From Corylus avellana (lineage: Eukaryota > Streptophyta > Magnoliopsida > Fagales > Betulaceae), in NCBI RefSeq assembly GCF_901000735.1, contig NC_081542.1, forward strand, positions 31,134,111 to 31,198,110: a DNA stretch of 64,000 nucleotides, read 5' to 3'. Under the pieces are notes generated by a model. That model was not told the DNA's origin. It saw only the letters and a list, made by a program, of their open reading frames with translations, and did no database searches. The position numbers were made by a program, and so were the translations under genes. This document shows positions 11,573 to 23,370 of the stretch, piece after piece. Each line of letters starts with the position of its first letter. Positions within the stretch are counted from its first letter, which is position 1.

Positions 11573-11585
11573 AGGTTTGGGGGTG
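11573..11585 (+). promoter_or_regulatory. polypurine tract before the 3' LTR
   Basis: AGGTTTGGGGGTG immediately precedes TGATAAGCG. Its position and purine content fit the plus-strand primer site of an LTR element. Confidence 0.6.
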
Positions 11586-12842
11586 TGATAAGCGTCGAAT
11601 GTTGCACATTCAAGCCCCCTAATTTGCATATGTTAATTTCTTAGCGTTGTTATTTGTTTGATTTTGTTTTGTTTTTATGTTTCAGGGCTTTAAATGACAA
11701 ATACAAGAAAAAGCATTGATTTTGGGCTTAAAATGAAATTTACTGTAGCATCACTGTAGCACTTATTGTAGTTGGTTACTGTAGCAATTACTGTAGCTAC
11801 AGTGCGCTTGAGCGCACACGGGCGGCAAAGACAAAAACAACTCCAAAATTGGTAAGGAAAGTTTTTCTAGGTCTCCCAATCCGACTGGGAGACTGAATTA
11901 CAAAATTTATGGGATTCCTAGGGCTTCTAGGGTTCTCCTAATCCCTATAAATAGGCCTCTAAGCATTGAGAAAGAAACGCACCGCTTCCTAGAGCTAGAA
12001 ATCATAAATTTGTCTTTGGAGCTTTGAAGATTATGAGCGGCTAAACCCCTTCGTGGGGTGTCGATGTAACCCTATCGAAACACAATGGTTTGATTGTATA
12101 ACTATGAGAATTGCTACCTTTTGATTCTCTTCATAATTATTAAATGCAATTGTTCTTAAATTCCAAAATCAATATTTGTGAAATTCTTCTCTTGTCTTAG
12201 AAAGTATTTTACTTTTGTTGATCTCAAATCATTCTTGTTTTCTGTGATTATGAGGATAATGGTTATACAATGAATTTAATTGACATATGATCAATAGGAT
12301 TTTATAGGCCTTGCCTAGGGAAGACAGATTGTACTATACCCTAGTTTAGTGTAATTTAGGTAGACATTCTGTGCCAACCGAAGATGGGTTACACTTATTC
12401 ATTGATTGTATGTATCATGTTAAAGAATTTGATAATTTACACCTAGGGAAGACAAGTCGTACCGCATCTTAGTGGTTAGGTGGACGATCCGTGCCAACCA
12501 AAGATAGATTATGCTTATTCTTTAAGAAGATAGTTTCTTGTTTATTTATAACATGCATAGAATGAATTTCTGGGATTAATTATGATTAGCAATTGTTGTG
12601 CGGATAGAGGTGAAGTCAACACCCCACATTCTCTCTCTTATTTTAAATCTCTTTTATTTTCATGCACCTTAGTTGTAAAGAAAATCAAATCAATTTTCTT
12701 TTTAATTAAATTAACTTTGATCTTTCGAATTTGATAATAAAACCCCTGCAGTCTTTGAGGTTCAACACCCTCAATATAGCCCTATCCTACAGGATTCGTC
12801 CTATTGCGAGTAGTAATTTTATAATTAATATTTTTGGTCACA
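11586..12842 (+). mobile_element. 3' LTR of a plus-strand Athila-like element
   Basis: It begins TGATAAGCGTCGAATG and ends TTTTTGGTCACA, about 1.26 kb. A TATA box (CTATAAATAGG) is at 11945-11955. The start resembles the LTR at 1170-2507 in opposite orientation, but the two are too diverged to be a pair. The 3' boundary is set by the CA ending and is uncertain by a few bases. Confidence 0.65.
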
Positions 12843-12977
12843 AAAATACCACATCAGCAGCCATTAACCAAAATTGAGAACCTCATATAGAAATGCAAGA
12901 GTAGAACTACCTTTTCCATTTTGTCACCAAAACCAAATATGCACACCATATAAATCATATAGTCCCAATTTACATGA

Positions 12978-14078
12978 CGGAAAAAATACAGTTTACCCCT
13001 TGAAGTATCCACGCATTTGCGCTTTGGTGCCCAATGTTTAAAAAGTGATGAAATACCCCCACAATGTATCTGACGTTGGCAAAAAAAAATCATCCGTTTA
13101 TGAAATTTGTCTAATTGGATGGAAACCAAGTCACGTGTGTGGCACATGACATTTTTTAACCAAAACTTTCAAAAATGACATCGGAGGGTAAAGTGTAAAC
13201 ATAAATGATTTCGGGGGTAAAGTGTAAAAGGCTTATGTAAAAAAAAAAAAAAAAAACTTAAAACAAAGGTCTATATTACAAAAGAAAAAAGACATTAAAA
13301 AAAAATAAAAACTATACTAAACTAAACCTAAAACATAAAACAAAAGGTTTTTTTTTTAAAAAAAAAAAAAAAGAAAAGTGGGGGATGGCTCAGCCATCCT
13401 CTTTGGCCAAGCCACCCCCAGACTGACCAAATGAGGACGTCTAGGCCATCCCCAAACCCATTTGGGGTGGTTTCGGCCACCCCCATTCGGATATATGAGG
13501 TGGTTGGACCACTCCCTTAAGACACATGGGTGGTTCGGTACCTCATACTAGCCGAATGGGGATAGCCAAGCCACTCCCTTTGCCAAATCGATGGGGTCGA
13601 ACCACTCCCAAATGGCTGGGCTACCCCCAACCTTTTTTTTTTTAATTGATTTTTTATTTTGCATATAAACGTTCTGTTTTAAGTTTAGGTTTAGCTTAGT
13701 TTAGTATTTTTAGTTTTTTTTTTTTGTTAATTTATATATATATTTTTTATTTTGAATATAAACCTTTTGTTTTAAGTTTTAGGTTTAGTGTTTTTATTTT
13801 ATATTTTATTTTTTTATGTTTGTATTTATGTTTACACTTTACCCCCGAAGTCATTTATGTTTACACTTTACCCCCGATGGCATTTTCGAAAGTTTCGGTT
13901 GAAAAATGTCATGTGCCATGCATGTGACTTGGTTTCCATCTAAATAGACGAATTTGATGGACGGATGGTGTTTTTTGCCAACGTCAGATACATTGTGAGT
14001 GTCTCTCGTCACTTTTTAAACATTAAGTCCAAAACATAAATGCGTGTATACTTTAGGGGAGTAAAGTATATTTTCCCC
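12978..14078. mobile_element. long-TIR MITE (Mutator-like), ~1.1 kb
   Basis: About 250 bp at each end are inverted copies of one another; for example AAAGTGTAAACATAAATGA near 13200 is inverted near 13850. The element is flanked by TTACATGA at 12970-12977 and 14079-14086, an 8-bp (imperfect 9-bp) target duplication. The core (13380-13630) is rich in GGGGTGG/CCACCCC blocks, as in the MITE at 27387-27968. No transposase is present. Confidence 0.8.
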
Positions 14079-14555
14079 TTACATGATCATAGGACTTTTC
14101 ATTGCCTAGCTTACCCCTAGATTCTGACTTTTAATCCTGCTATCAAAAGATTCATCAGCAATAAGATTGAATTAAGAATGTCTCCCTGGAATTGTGTAAT
14201 TAGTGTAAGGGTAAAAAAAATTCTTAAATTTACATTTCATGGAAATCTTAAAATTACACTCATGCTTCTATAGTTCTATATAATTGCATGCAGTGTCAAA
14301 TTTAACATAACTTTTCCTCCCAAGGCGATTACACCTTAGAAACAAAGTATCCTATGAAGAAATTAAAAGCATGTCCAAAAATTGTCCCAAAGCATGTCAA
14401 TTTCTTACATTAGTTTCTGAAATTGGACATGAAACCTCACAAAAAGATAAAAATTGAAAATGAGATCTAGCTAGAGTAACACCTTGATCACCATATGTTT
14501 TAGCAATACTAACAAGAATTTCCCAAGCCTGAATCAAAACCTCATTAACCAAAGC
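14079..14555. other. non-coding interval
   Basis: AT-rich sequence. I see no coding region and no clear repeat apart from short A runs. Confidence 0.4.
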
Positions 14556-14978
14556 TGTAATATATCGGTCCCATATTAGGAAGATGAGAAGAAGCCCACA
14601 TAGAGTGGGTGGCTTATAAAGATAGCCATGGGTGTTAAGTCCCACATTATCTAGTTACTAGGTGAAACTGTGCTTTATAATGAATTCTAGGAAAACTCTA
14701 AATTGACTAGTTCTTTTGGGGTAATAGCGTAGATGCTAGTGTTTTTTCCTGAATTTAAAATGGGGAGTTTGTAACATACCGGTCCCATATTGGGAAGATG
14801 AGAAGAAGTCCACATAAAGTGAGTCGTTTATAAAGATTGTCATGGGTGCTAAGTCACACATTGCATAGTTACTAGGTGAAACTGAGCTTTATAATAAATT
14901 TTAAGGAAGCTCTAAACTGACTAGTCCTTTTGAGATAATAGTGCAGATATAACTAGCGCTTTTTCTTGGGTCATTACA
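14556..14978. mobile_element. TRIM retrotransposon with almost no interior
   Basis: Two direct repeats of about 200 bp start TGTAATATATCGGTCCC (14556) and TGTAACATACCGGTCCC (14770). They share the CCCATATT.GGAAGATGAGA stretch and an ACTAGGTGAAACTG block. The second ends TCATTACA at 14978. The pair is flanked by the 5-bp duplication AAAGC (14551-14555 and 14979-14983), so it transposed as a unit. The interior is only about 18 bp and includes a purine-rich AAAATGGGGAG just before the second repeat. Confidence 0.85.
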
Positions 14979-14983
14979 AAAGC

Positions 14984-15684
14984 TTTGTAATTTCTTTTTC
15001 TTTTTTGATAAGTTTCAAACATATTCTTAGGAGTACTGAGATTCAATACAATAAGTTTCAAACATACATGGTCCTCCATCAACAACCTTAGCAGAACATC
15101 TAACTAGGCAGAGTGTGACTGATGGGCTTGGTTGCCTCCTACTGGGCTTGATCAAAGTTCTAGAGGATTGCCCTCAGACACCTTTGTTATGGTATGGTCA
15201 CATGATTGATTGAAAGATGAGCATCCACATGGGAAAAGAAAAAAGAAAAGCATATCAACGTGATGAGATTGAAGAAAGAGTTGCAACAATAGAAAAGCAT
15301 GGCAGAGAAACTAAGAGAGAGCTCAAAACAGGGATATTATTTGAAGTTAAAACAAGTACATCTTGAATGATAGGTCTATAACATGCAATGCATGTAACAA
15401 AAGACACAAAATTAAAATCCATCTTAAATTAAATAACGGATTTAAAAGCCATCTATGAACATAGAAAAATAAGTGTAAAACAATGGAAGCCTCTACCACA
15501 TTACTAGAATTGATATTATTTTTTAAAGCCCTGAATTGGTTGGCGTGTACAAGTGTAAGGAAAGTGTTTTTCTCTTTCAATATATATATGACCGTAAAAA
15601 TAAATAAATAAAATAAAATGATAATTAAATTATGCCTCTAAAATTAAAAAATATTAGCAAACTGAAAAAGAAAATGGTTAACTT
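14984..15684. other. non-coding interval
   Basis: No protein gene or defined repeat is recognised. The minus-strand open frame at 15347-15580 shows no domain and lies in AT-rich DNA. Confidence 0.4.
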
Positions 15685-16108
15685 TACAAAAGCACCGTGA
15701 ACTTACATGTTTTTTAAGAAGACTCTCTCAAAGTTTAAAAACTCACAATTTCATCATTCGAACTTTTAATTTGATTCAATGTACAACTTTTATCCGTTTT
15801 TTGTGTTAACCCCTAATGGAGGCTATGAAAAATACCAAAATACCCTCAATGTATTGTTTTTTTTTAAAAAAAAAAACAAAAAAAAAACAAATTAATGTGA
15901 AATTAAAGATAAATTTAGTATTTTATAAAAATTTCAGAGGTATAAAGGTCATTTCATCCATTTTAACGTTGGTTTAATGCCAAACCGTAATGGAGGGGGA
16001 TAAGTTGCATCCAATTAAAAGTTCAAGAGATGAAATTGAGAGTTTTGAGACTTTGGAAAGCCTTCTCAAAAACGCGTAAAAGTTTAAGAGCGCTTATAAA
16101 GTTTCAAA
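15685..16108. mobile_element. fold-back MITE, family F, copy 1
   Basis: The two halves are imperfect inverted repeats: ACTCACAATTTCATCATTCG and GAACTTTTAATTTGATTCAA on the left return as complements near 15990-16060. The core has an ATTTTATAAAAATTTC stretch followed by GGTCATTTCATCC. Relatives lie at 17466-17870, 20190-20500, 28335-28735 and 35575-35975. Confidence 0.6.
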
Positions 16109-16408
16109 ATAATAATAATAACAATAATAATAATAAAGGATTTTAAGGTGGAAATGACCATTGAATTGGGACCCTCTCAAATCTTGCTCCCTGTGAAGTA
16201 AAATTCGAACTCCGCCACTAGAAGGTGGTGTAATGAATTGAAAAATATCATCACCATTTCCAGAATGATATAAAGCTCCAACCTTCCGGAATCAGGAAAA
16301 GAAATACGTATCTTTCCCTTGTAACAAATCCTGTATATGATTTATTAATTACTCTTCATTTTTCTTTTTTAATTTGATTTCTCAAACTTATGTTAAATTT
16401 GCTGGGTC
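16109..16408. other. non-coding interval
   Basis: Short AT-rich spacer between two DNA transposons. No feature is seen. Confidence 0.35.
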
Positions 16409-17366
16409 CATTACAAAAAAAAAATCCAATTAGTGACATTTGGAATAGTGATATTTTTGCAAAACATCACTAAAATACGGTGTTTTACTGTTCAAACATC
16501 CATATTCAAAAAATAGTGACATCTAAATAATGTTACTATTCATGCATTGCCAGTCACGTGTGAAAGGCGACACATGAACAGTAATACTATTCACATGTTG
16601 CTTTTCGAGCGTGTTAATAGTATGTTATTATTCAAACGTCTCTAATTTTGAAAATATTGACGCTCAAAGTTTGCGTTTATAACAATCACCCACACTCAAA
16701 AACTTAAAAAAATTTCCCCTTTCACCCACACACATATAACTAATTTTTTATTTTTTTAAAAAATAAAATAAAAGAAAAAAAAAAAAAAACTGGAGCCACC
16801 CCAGAGGTAAAAATTCAAATAAATTAATAGTTTCTCTTTATACTATGAAAAATATATATATTTTTACCAAATATATATATCTTTCAAAAAACTGGAGCCA
16901 ACCGGCAACCACCCCTCTTTTTTTTAATTTATTTGAATTTAAAAATAAAAAAAAATAAAAAAATAAAAAAAAAAAGAGAGAAAATTAATTTGAAAGATAT
17001 ATATATTTGGTTAAAATTATTATTTTTTAATTTTTTTAAAGAGTAGTGACATTTAAACAGTGCAAAGCATCACCTTTCAAAAATGTGACACGCACTATTC
17101 ACATGTGTGAATAGTGTCAATGTCACATTCTAGAAGGTGACGTGCACTATTCACACATCACCTTTGGAATGGTGACAATGTGAGCAAAAATGTCACCTTG
17201 TTGTGACATTTTCACTGTTCAAACGTCTCCAATTTTTATTCTAGTCATTTTGTTTAAGGACATTTGCAAAATATTGCTATTTGAATGTTACTAATTCAAT
17301 AATGGCATTTTGTGGACTTAAAATATCGCCTTCCACATGTCCTTATTTTGACAAATTTTTGTAGTA
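16409..17366. mobile_element. non-autonomous CACTA element
   Basis: The ends are CATTACAAAAAAAAAATCC and …AATTTTTGTAGTA, close to the CACTACAAAAA termini of the CACTA superfamily. The flanks carry the 3-bp target duplication GTC (16406-16408 and 17367-17369). Subterminal GTGACATTT / TATTCACATGTG motifs repeat in both orientations, a CACTA habit. No transposase is present. Confidence 0.75.
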
Positions 17367-17465
17367 GTCCTTCCTCAGGTCTGAAGGATGACCAAACCCA
17401 GCCTAATCATACTTCCAAATCTATAAAAAGGATAAAAATTTGTTAAGCTGAGTAAAAAAGGAAAA

Positions 17466-17870
17466 AAAAAAAATTAAAACTTCACACAGGCCTCCGTAAA
17501 CTTTCATTCGTTTGAAGATCCCTTAAAATTTAAAAACTCTCAATTCACCATCGAACTTTTAATTTGATGCAATATACTTTATCCGTTAGGGTTTGATGTT
17601 AAATAGACGTTAAAAATAGATGAAATGACTTTTATATCCCTAAACTTTTATAAAATTCTAAATTTACCCTAAATTTCACATTAAACAAAAACAAAAAGTT
17701 GATGGTATTTTGGTATTTTTCATAGCCTCTATTATGATTTAATGCCAAATCATAATGGAAGATAATAGATTGCATCAAATTAGAAGTTCGATGAGTGAAA
17801 TTGAGAGTTGCTGAACTTTTATGGGTCTTTTCAAAACCCATAAAAATTCAGGGTACCTTTGTAAAAAATT
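17466..17870. mobile_element. fold-back MITE, family F, copy 2
   Basis: It has the same inverted-repeat architecture as the element at 15685-16108, with AACTCTCAATTCACCATCGA and CGAACTTTTAATTTGATGCA on the left and complementary text near 17780-17810 on the right. Confidence 0.55.
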
Positions 17871-17941
17871 AAAAAAAAAATAAAAAAAGTCTATTTGGTA
17901 AGAATAATTGTTCATCTTTTTTCTTTGATTTGGGTTTTGTT

Positions 17942-18028
17942 GCTGTTGAATGAAAGGCGGTGGTGGAATACTGCATTATCATCAACTTGCTGTTGAATGA
18001 AAGGCGGTGGTGGAATACTGCATTATCT
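17942..18028. repeat. short direct duplication, ~38 bp, two copies
   Basis: GCTGTTGAATGAAAGGCGG followed by TGGTGGAATACTGCATTATC occurs at 17942 and again at about 17991. Confidence 0.8.
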
Positions 18029-18220
18029 TGTCGTTGGGTTGCGATTCTCAAAACACTTGAATCACATATTGGTGGAATGGTGGGCTGCAATGCATCATAT
18101 CATCAATTCAGTGGACAATAAATTCTGGACAAATAATTCGGTGGTGGGAAACTACAAACCATTCACGCGTGAATATCGACGTGTGAATAGTGCTAATGTT
18201 CAAACATCCTTATTTATGCA

Positions 18221-20010
18221 TAGGGCTATTAAGTGAGTGAAGCGTCTCACGAGCAAGCTCGGGCTCGGCTCGTATAAGCTTGGCTCGTGCTCGTCGAATA
18301 TTAAATGAAGCGTTTCATGAACACAAATCTTAGCTCGAATATTAAACGAGGCAAGCTCGGCTTGACTCGGCTAAACTCGTTAGCAAGCTCGTATAAGGCT
18401 CGCCTTGCTTATTAAACTCAGCTCGTATATTTTTTATTAAGTAACAAATAACAATATATAGTCAACATTACTCATTTACTCAATAATAACAAATATATTA
18501 TATACCTTTGTTTTTTGTTATTTATGCATATGTGTATATATATTATATATATGTATATATTAATATAAACACATATAAGAAATATATATATATATATGGT
18601 AAATAATAAAAAATATATGATATTATCATTAATCATTTTATCATATGATATAATCATATAGTACAACCGTATAGGTTATTGTGTCATTTAATACAAATAT
18701 TATAATTAGATAGTTTATACTTTGGAAATTGGAATCGTATACGGTATATCACATAATCATTGATCATTATATAATCATATGGTATATCTGCATAAATTAT
18801 TGTGTTATTTAATCAATACATTATAATTATATATTTTATTCTTATAAAACATATATGATATATCACATGATCTTAGATCTAAGATAATATTAATATTAAT
18901 TGTGAGATAATATGATCATAAAATTTAAATATGAGTGTATGACCATTAGATCATTATGAATTTCTTACTTAGAGTTTGAGTATTACTATTAGATTAAATG
19001 ATTAATAATTAAGTAACTAATGTGTTTCTTATAATTTATACATTATAATCACAATTTACGGTAAGTAAAAACTGAAGAATTTGAATTTAAATCATATATC
19101 ATGAATCGTGATAATAAGAACATATATAATATAAGTTTATAAATTATAACAATTAACATTGACTCATTACCTATATAAATTAGATAATGATACAATCATA
19201 TGACTATACAAGTATATAAATGTTTACATATAAGATACAATATATATTAATATTGACATTATATACTTGACTCGTGTTAAGCATTAACATTTTAATATAT
19301 TAACTAAATAATACTATATGTAATATGAATATATAATGGTAGACTATTAGTGCGTGTGAGTGTGATATAAAGCATTTGACATTATCACTTAAAAAACACT
19401 TAATCTAAAATAAGAAGAAAAAAAAAGCGATTGAAAAAACAAAATTTTTAAATCGCAATTATTAAAATAGAAATATCAAACTGACCCTAAATAATACTAA
19501 ATAACACAATTTTTATTCCTAATTCCCAAATTTTGAATTTTGAATTGTTGATTGAATTTAATTGTGGCCGTCCAATTTAATTGAATTTAATCTTGGATGT
19601 TGGATTTAATCAATGGAACCAGTCTCACCATCAAATGCACACATAGGATTAAAACCCTAAATACTATAAATTAATCTCTAAGAAAAAAAAAACCTAAACC
19701 TAAATCGTAATAGCGGTCTCTTTCTCACTCATACAGCCCCTGTCCCTTCCTGACTTCCTCACACAGACGACACTTTCCTTTCACCTGGCCTCTTGCCTCT
19801 CGTTGTCTCACTCCTCGCCGTCTCACCTCTCGTCTCTCACAGTATGCCTCGATTGCCTCTCAATCGAGCTCGAGCTCGAGCTCGAACAGGGTTCCAACCC
19901 TATCGAGCTGAGCTGAAGCAGTGAAGTCAAACTCGACTCGAGCTCGAGCCTGAGCCAAAAACAAACGAGCCGAGCCTGGACAGCCCAAGCTCAGCTCGTT
20001 TACACCCCTT
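18221..20010. mobile_element. non-autonomous hAT element, 1.8 kb, private to unit 1
   Basis: It is flanked by TTTATGCA (18213-18220) and TTTACGCA (20011-20018), an 8-bp target duplication with one mismatch. The ends TAGGGCTATTAAG and CGTTTACACCCCTT fit degenerate hAT termini (TAGGGGTGTAAA). Subterminal regions are rich in GAGCTCG / CTCGGCTCG motifs. Units 2 and 3 keep the uninterrupted site (TTTATGCATGAATAT). The interior is AT-rich and encodes no transposase. Confidence 0.8.
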
Positions 20011-20017
20011 TTTACGC

Positions 20018-20165
20018 ATGAATATAGATGTGTAAACAGTAACACTAATCATCTATCCCTATTCACATGTGAATTGGGACGTTTAAATAGTAAAACGCCT
20101 CAAATTACTAACATTTTCCAAAAACATCCCTATTCCAAATGTTACTAATTGCGCTTTTTTTGTAG
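20018..20165. mobile_element. right end of a CACTA-type element
   Basis: It ends GCGCTTTTTTTGTAGTG at about 20165, with CAAATGTTACTAATTGCGC just inside. This is the inverted form of the left end of the element at 16409. The left part lies before the hAT insertion, at roughly 18150-18220. Matching, more decayed ends occur in units 2 and 3 near 28265 and 35510. Confidence 0.5.
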
Positions 20166-20189
20166 TGTTGCATCAAATATTGTAGAGTA

Positions 20190-20500
20190 TGAAGAGATTA
20201 AATATTGTATCCCCTTTTTCAAATTTAAAATTATTAAAAGTGATAAAATAACCTTTATACTGATTATTTTTTATAAAATTCTAAATTTACCCTCAATTTT
20301 CAAATTAAAAATCAAGATTTGAAGGGTAATTTGGTCTTTTTAGTAATGTCCTTAGGGGTTAACAGTTGAATTTGATGGAGAGGGTAAACTGAATCAAATT
20401 GAATGTTTATGAGGTTAAATTGAGAGTTTTTAAAATTTAGTGGAGTCTTCGCAATACACGTGGTAGTTTAGAGGTTTAAAGTGAAGTTTCCTTAAAAAAA
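20190..20500. mobile_element. family F fold-back MITE in unit 1
   Basis: AATTTACCCTCAATTTTCAA, GGTAATTTGGTC and TTAAATTGAGAGTTTTTAAA match the units 2 and 3 copies and the 15685 family in shortened form. The left arm is eroded in this copy. Confidence 0.45.
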
Positions 20501-20576
20501 TAAAAATAAATAAATAAATAAAATAAAAAAAGAAGAGAAAAAGAGAGGATAAAGAAAAAACGAGGAAGAAAAATAT

Positions 20577-21788
20577 TGTAGAGCAATAACATTACTATGT
20601 TATTGAAAGATTACTAGGATCGAGTTCTACCTCTAAGAGTCAAATAAACAAAGCATTGAACTAAGTCATATAACAAAAATAAAACATTCACAGCGGAATT
20701 AAAACAACATCACAAACACAACACAAAGTGTGTTTACGAAGTGTAAAACCCTTTGAATAAGTCAAAGGTAAAAACCACTCCGGAGCAGCCAAACTCGATA
20801 AATCTCTATATGAAGATTCAGAGTTACATAATAGACGATAATCACAACCTTGAAGACTTCTAGACTTAGTAAGAACAACAAGCTTCCCAACTTGTCTCCA
20901 TCCTAACCATCTTCACGAAATACATTTCCTCACCAACCCTTCGGTACACTTCTTCCTTCAAGTAACTAAGGCAACAATCTTTGTGTACGTAAATGAACAG
21001 GCAACAAGCCAAACAAGAATAAAGGACTACCCGAAGCTTTATCGCGTTATTTTTTGAACAAACAACTCTCGAAACACAGCGCTCATAGAGAACTATTGAG
21101 ACTTGTACATAGAAATTATTTTCCAAAAAGACAATAGTGAACAGTGACAGGAAAATCCTTCTATAGGGAAAGCATTTTACTCTTCATGTCCTAACAAGAT
21201 ACATTTTTCGTTAAGACGGAATGAAAAAAATCATAGATCTAAGAATTCCACATCCTAATAAGAAAGCATTTTTGTTATGACCGGAAGAACAAATGTCACC
21301 TATTCGTCATATGTCCCGTCCTGACACACCATCTGACGAGAAAACAGGGAGTTCAACATTGATCTCGTTTTATGTCCCGTCCTGACAAGGTTCTTGATGA
21401 GGCAACAATAGCTTCAGCTTCAATCCCGTTACATCCCCGTCCTGATGCAACTCCTGACGAGGAAACAGTAACTCCACGTTACATGTTCCGTCTTGACGCA
21501 ACTCCTGACGAGAATATAGTAACTCCCCTTTACATGTTTCGTCTTGACGGCACTCCTGTCGAGAAAACAATAACTCCTTGTTACATGTCTCGTCCAGACG
21601 GCACTCCTGACGAGGAAGCAGTAGGATCTTCACATAGTTTCACTATATGTCCCGTTCTGATGGGGTTCGTGATGGGAAAACAGAAAGTTCTTCAACAACC
21701 CCGAAAGCCTAAGTGCTATTCTCCAAAGTTTTAAACAAAAAAGAAATACAAGAAATATCATTGAATAAAGCCAAACTAAAACCTAACA
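20577..21788 (-). mobile_element. copia-type LTR (unit 1)
   Basis: On the minus strand it starts TGTTAGGTTTTAGTTTGGC at 21788 and ends AATGTTATTGCTCTACA at 20577. It is preceded by a purine-rich GGCCAAAGGGGCAAAT, which acts as the polypurine tract, so this is a 3' LTR on the minus strand. The U5 part contains GGGTTTTACACTTCG, as in copia LTRs. The U3 part carries the 51-bp minisatellite. The CCTATA motif near 21160 is the likely TATA (CCTATAAAAGG in units 2 and 3). Confidence 0.7.
21300..21680. repeat. 51-bp minisatellite inside the copia LTR
   Basis: Units of about 51 bp built on CGTCCTGACGCAACTCCTGA and GAGGAAACAGTAACTCC repeat about six times. Since 51 is a multiple of three, both strands stay open and give 17-residue repeats (plus: YMFRLDATPDENIVTPL). 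I treat these as repeat by-products, not genes. The array is present in units 2 and 3 with altered copies. Confidence 0.8.
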
Positions 21789-22327
21789 ATTTGCCCCTTT
21801 GGCCATTCAGTGACAAAACCCTAAACAAGGTTTAAAATTTTACACAAATAATAAAACCAACTAAACACAAAGAACACACCATGTGCAACCCTTCCAGACC
21901 AAAGTGCTAGGTCATGGAATACTTCATCAAATGACCATCGTTGCACTAATCCAAAAACAATCAAGACCACACACTATCTTGATTCTGAAACATCTCACAC
22001 AAAAGGCATTATTGCACCATATTCAATATTTCAACGAAAAACCAAGCAAAACTAGGAATCCATAATTTGAATAAATTTAAATCATTGCTTAGGAATGAAA
22101 CTCATTGTTCATTTTCTCTCTATAAATAGAGAGCACTCTTATGTATTCAATCACTCAATAAAAAAAGAAAGATTAAATAGAGAGCAAAAGAAAGATGTGA
22201 GACTAACATAAGAGGAGGCCAATAGCCAAATCCTCTCCACACTTAATCAACGTAGGACAAATCGATATCTCCACCACTGTGTACTAAGCTTTAAAACTTG
22301 TGTACATCAACGAATAGCTTAAAATCT
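21789..22327 (-). mobile_element. 3' internal fragment of the copia element (unit 1)
   Basis: This non-coding sequence upstream, in minus orientation, of the LTR includes the polypurine tract at about 21789-21804. No pol domain is present. A plus-strand CTATAAATAGAGAGC motif at about 22117 is conserved in all units; its role is unknown. Confidence 0.45.
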
Positions 22328-23100
22328 AGGGTTGTAATCGAGCCAAGCTGAGCCGAGTCAAGCTTTAAGATTTCATGACTGGCTCATTTACGAAGATGCA
22401 TATTCGAGCTGAGCTCGAGTTCAACCCAAGCTATGAAATGTGTGTTCAAGACTGACTCGTTAGAAGCTCGAGTTCAAACTTGAGCTTGTTGAAAATGCTA
22501 TTCGAGCTGAGTAGGGCTCACCTCAAACTCAAGCTACCCTATTAAATTCTTTAATGTATGATTGAAGCAGAGTTCAAGCCCAAATTTTAAGACAACATCT
22601 AGACATTTATCTATAGTATAAATATAAAATACGTAACTATATAAGACATATTATATACAATATAGCATATAACTATAATTTATGAGTAGCAAATTAATAA
22701 TATATATTATTGTATATAACTAGATAATAGAAACTATAGTATATGTATAATGTGAGCAAGTTATAAATACAGTATACTATGTATCACTAATTAACCATAG
22801 AGCAAGTATAATATATAATTATACTTGAAAAAAAAGAAGAAGAAGAAGCTAGTAGCAAATATATATATATATGAACGAGATAACGAGTCGGGCAAACAAG
22901 CCGGTCAAGCTTTAAACCAGCTGAGTTCGTGAGCTACTATCTAGTTTTCTCGAGCAAATCGGTTATGTATCATTTATTAATCAAGCGAGTTTCTATAGTA
23001 ACGAGCAGGTTAATTTGTATAGTATCAAGCTCGAGTTCGAGTCGAGTTAAACCGACTAAATATCGAGTAGGTTTTCGAATGGACTGATTTATTTACAGCC
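22328..23100. mobile_element. hAT-type insertion in unit 1
   Basis: It starts near TAGGGTTGTAATCGAGCC and ends near TTTATTTACAGCCT, with GAGTCGAG/CTCGAGT-rich ends like the elements at 18221 and 41403. Units 2 and 3 lack it and read from AATAGCTTAAA straight into GAGCCTTAAACC. I could not fix an exact target duplication. No transposase frame is present. Confidence 0.55.
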
Positions 23101-23370
23101 TAGCCTAAACCAAACAGTTGTCTCCAATCTACGTCAAATCAAGGTTAATGGTTTCTCTTGTCAAATCCTGTCAGCACTAGCTAAATTTTTCCTTCAGTTT
23201 CTGAGCAATTTCATTCATAAAAGAGGTATTTTAAGAATAGAGCATATTTAGTAGGCCTACAAAGCTATATTTTTTATGAGTTGATTTGGTGAAAAGTGTC
23301 AAAACTCAAAAGGAACTTCTCACCAATTTGTCGAAAAAAATTTGAACCACCAGAAGCCTTAACTACATAC

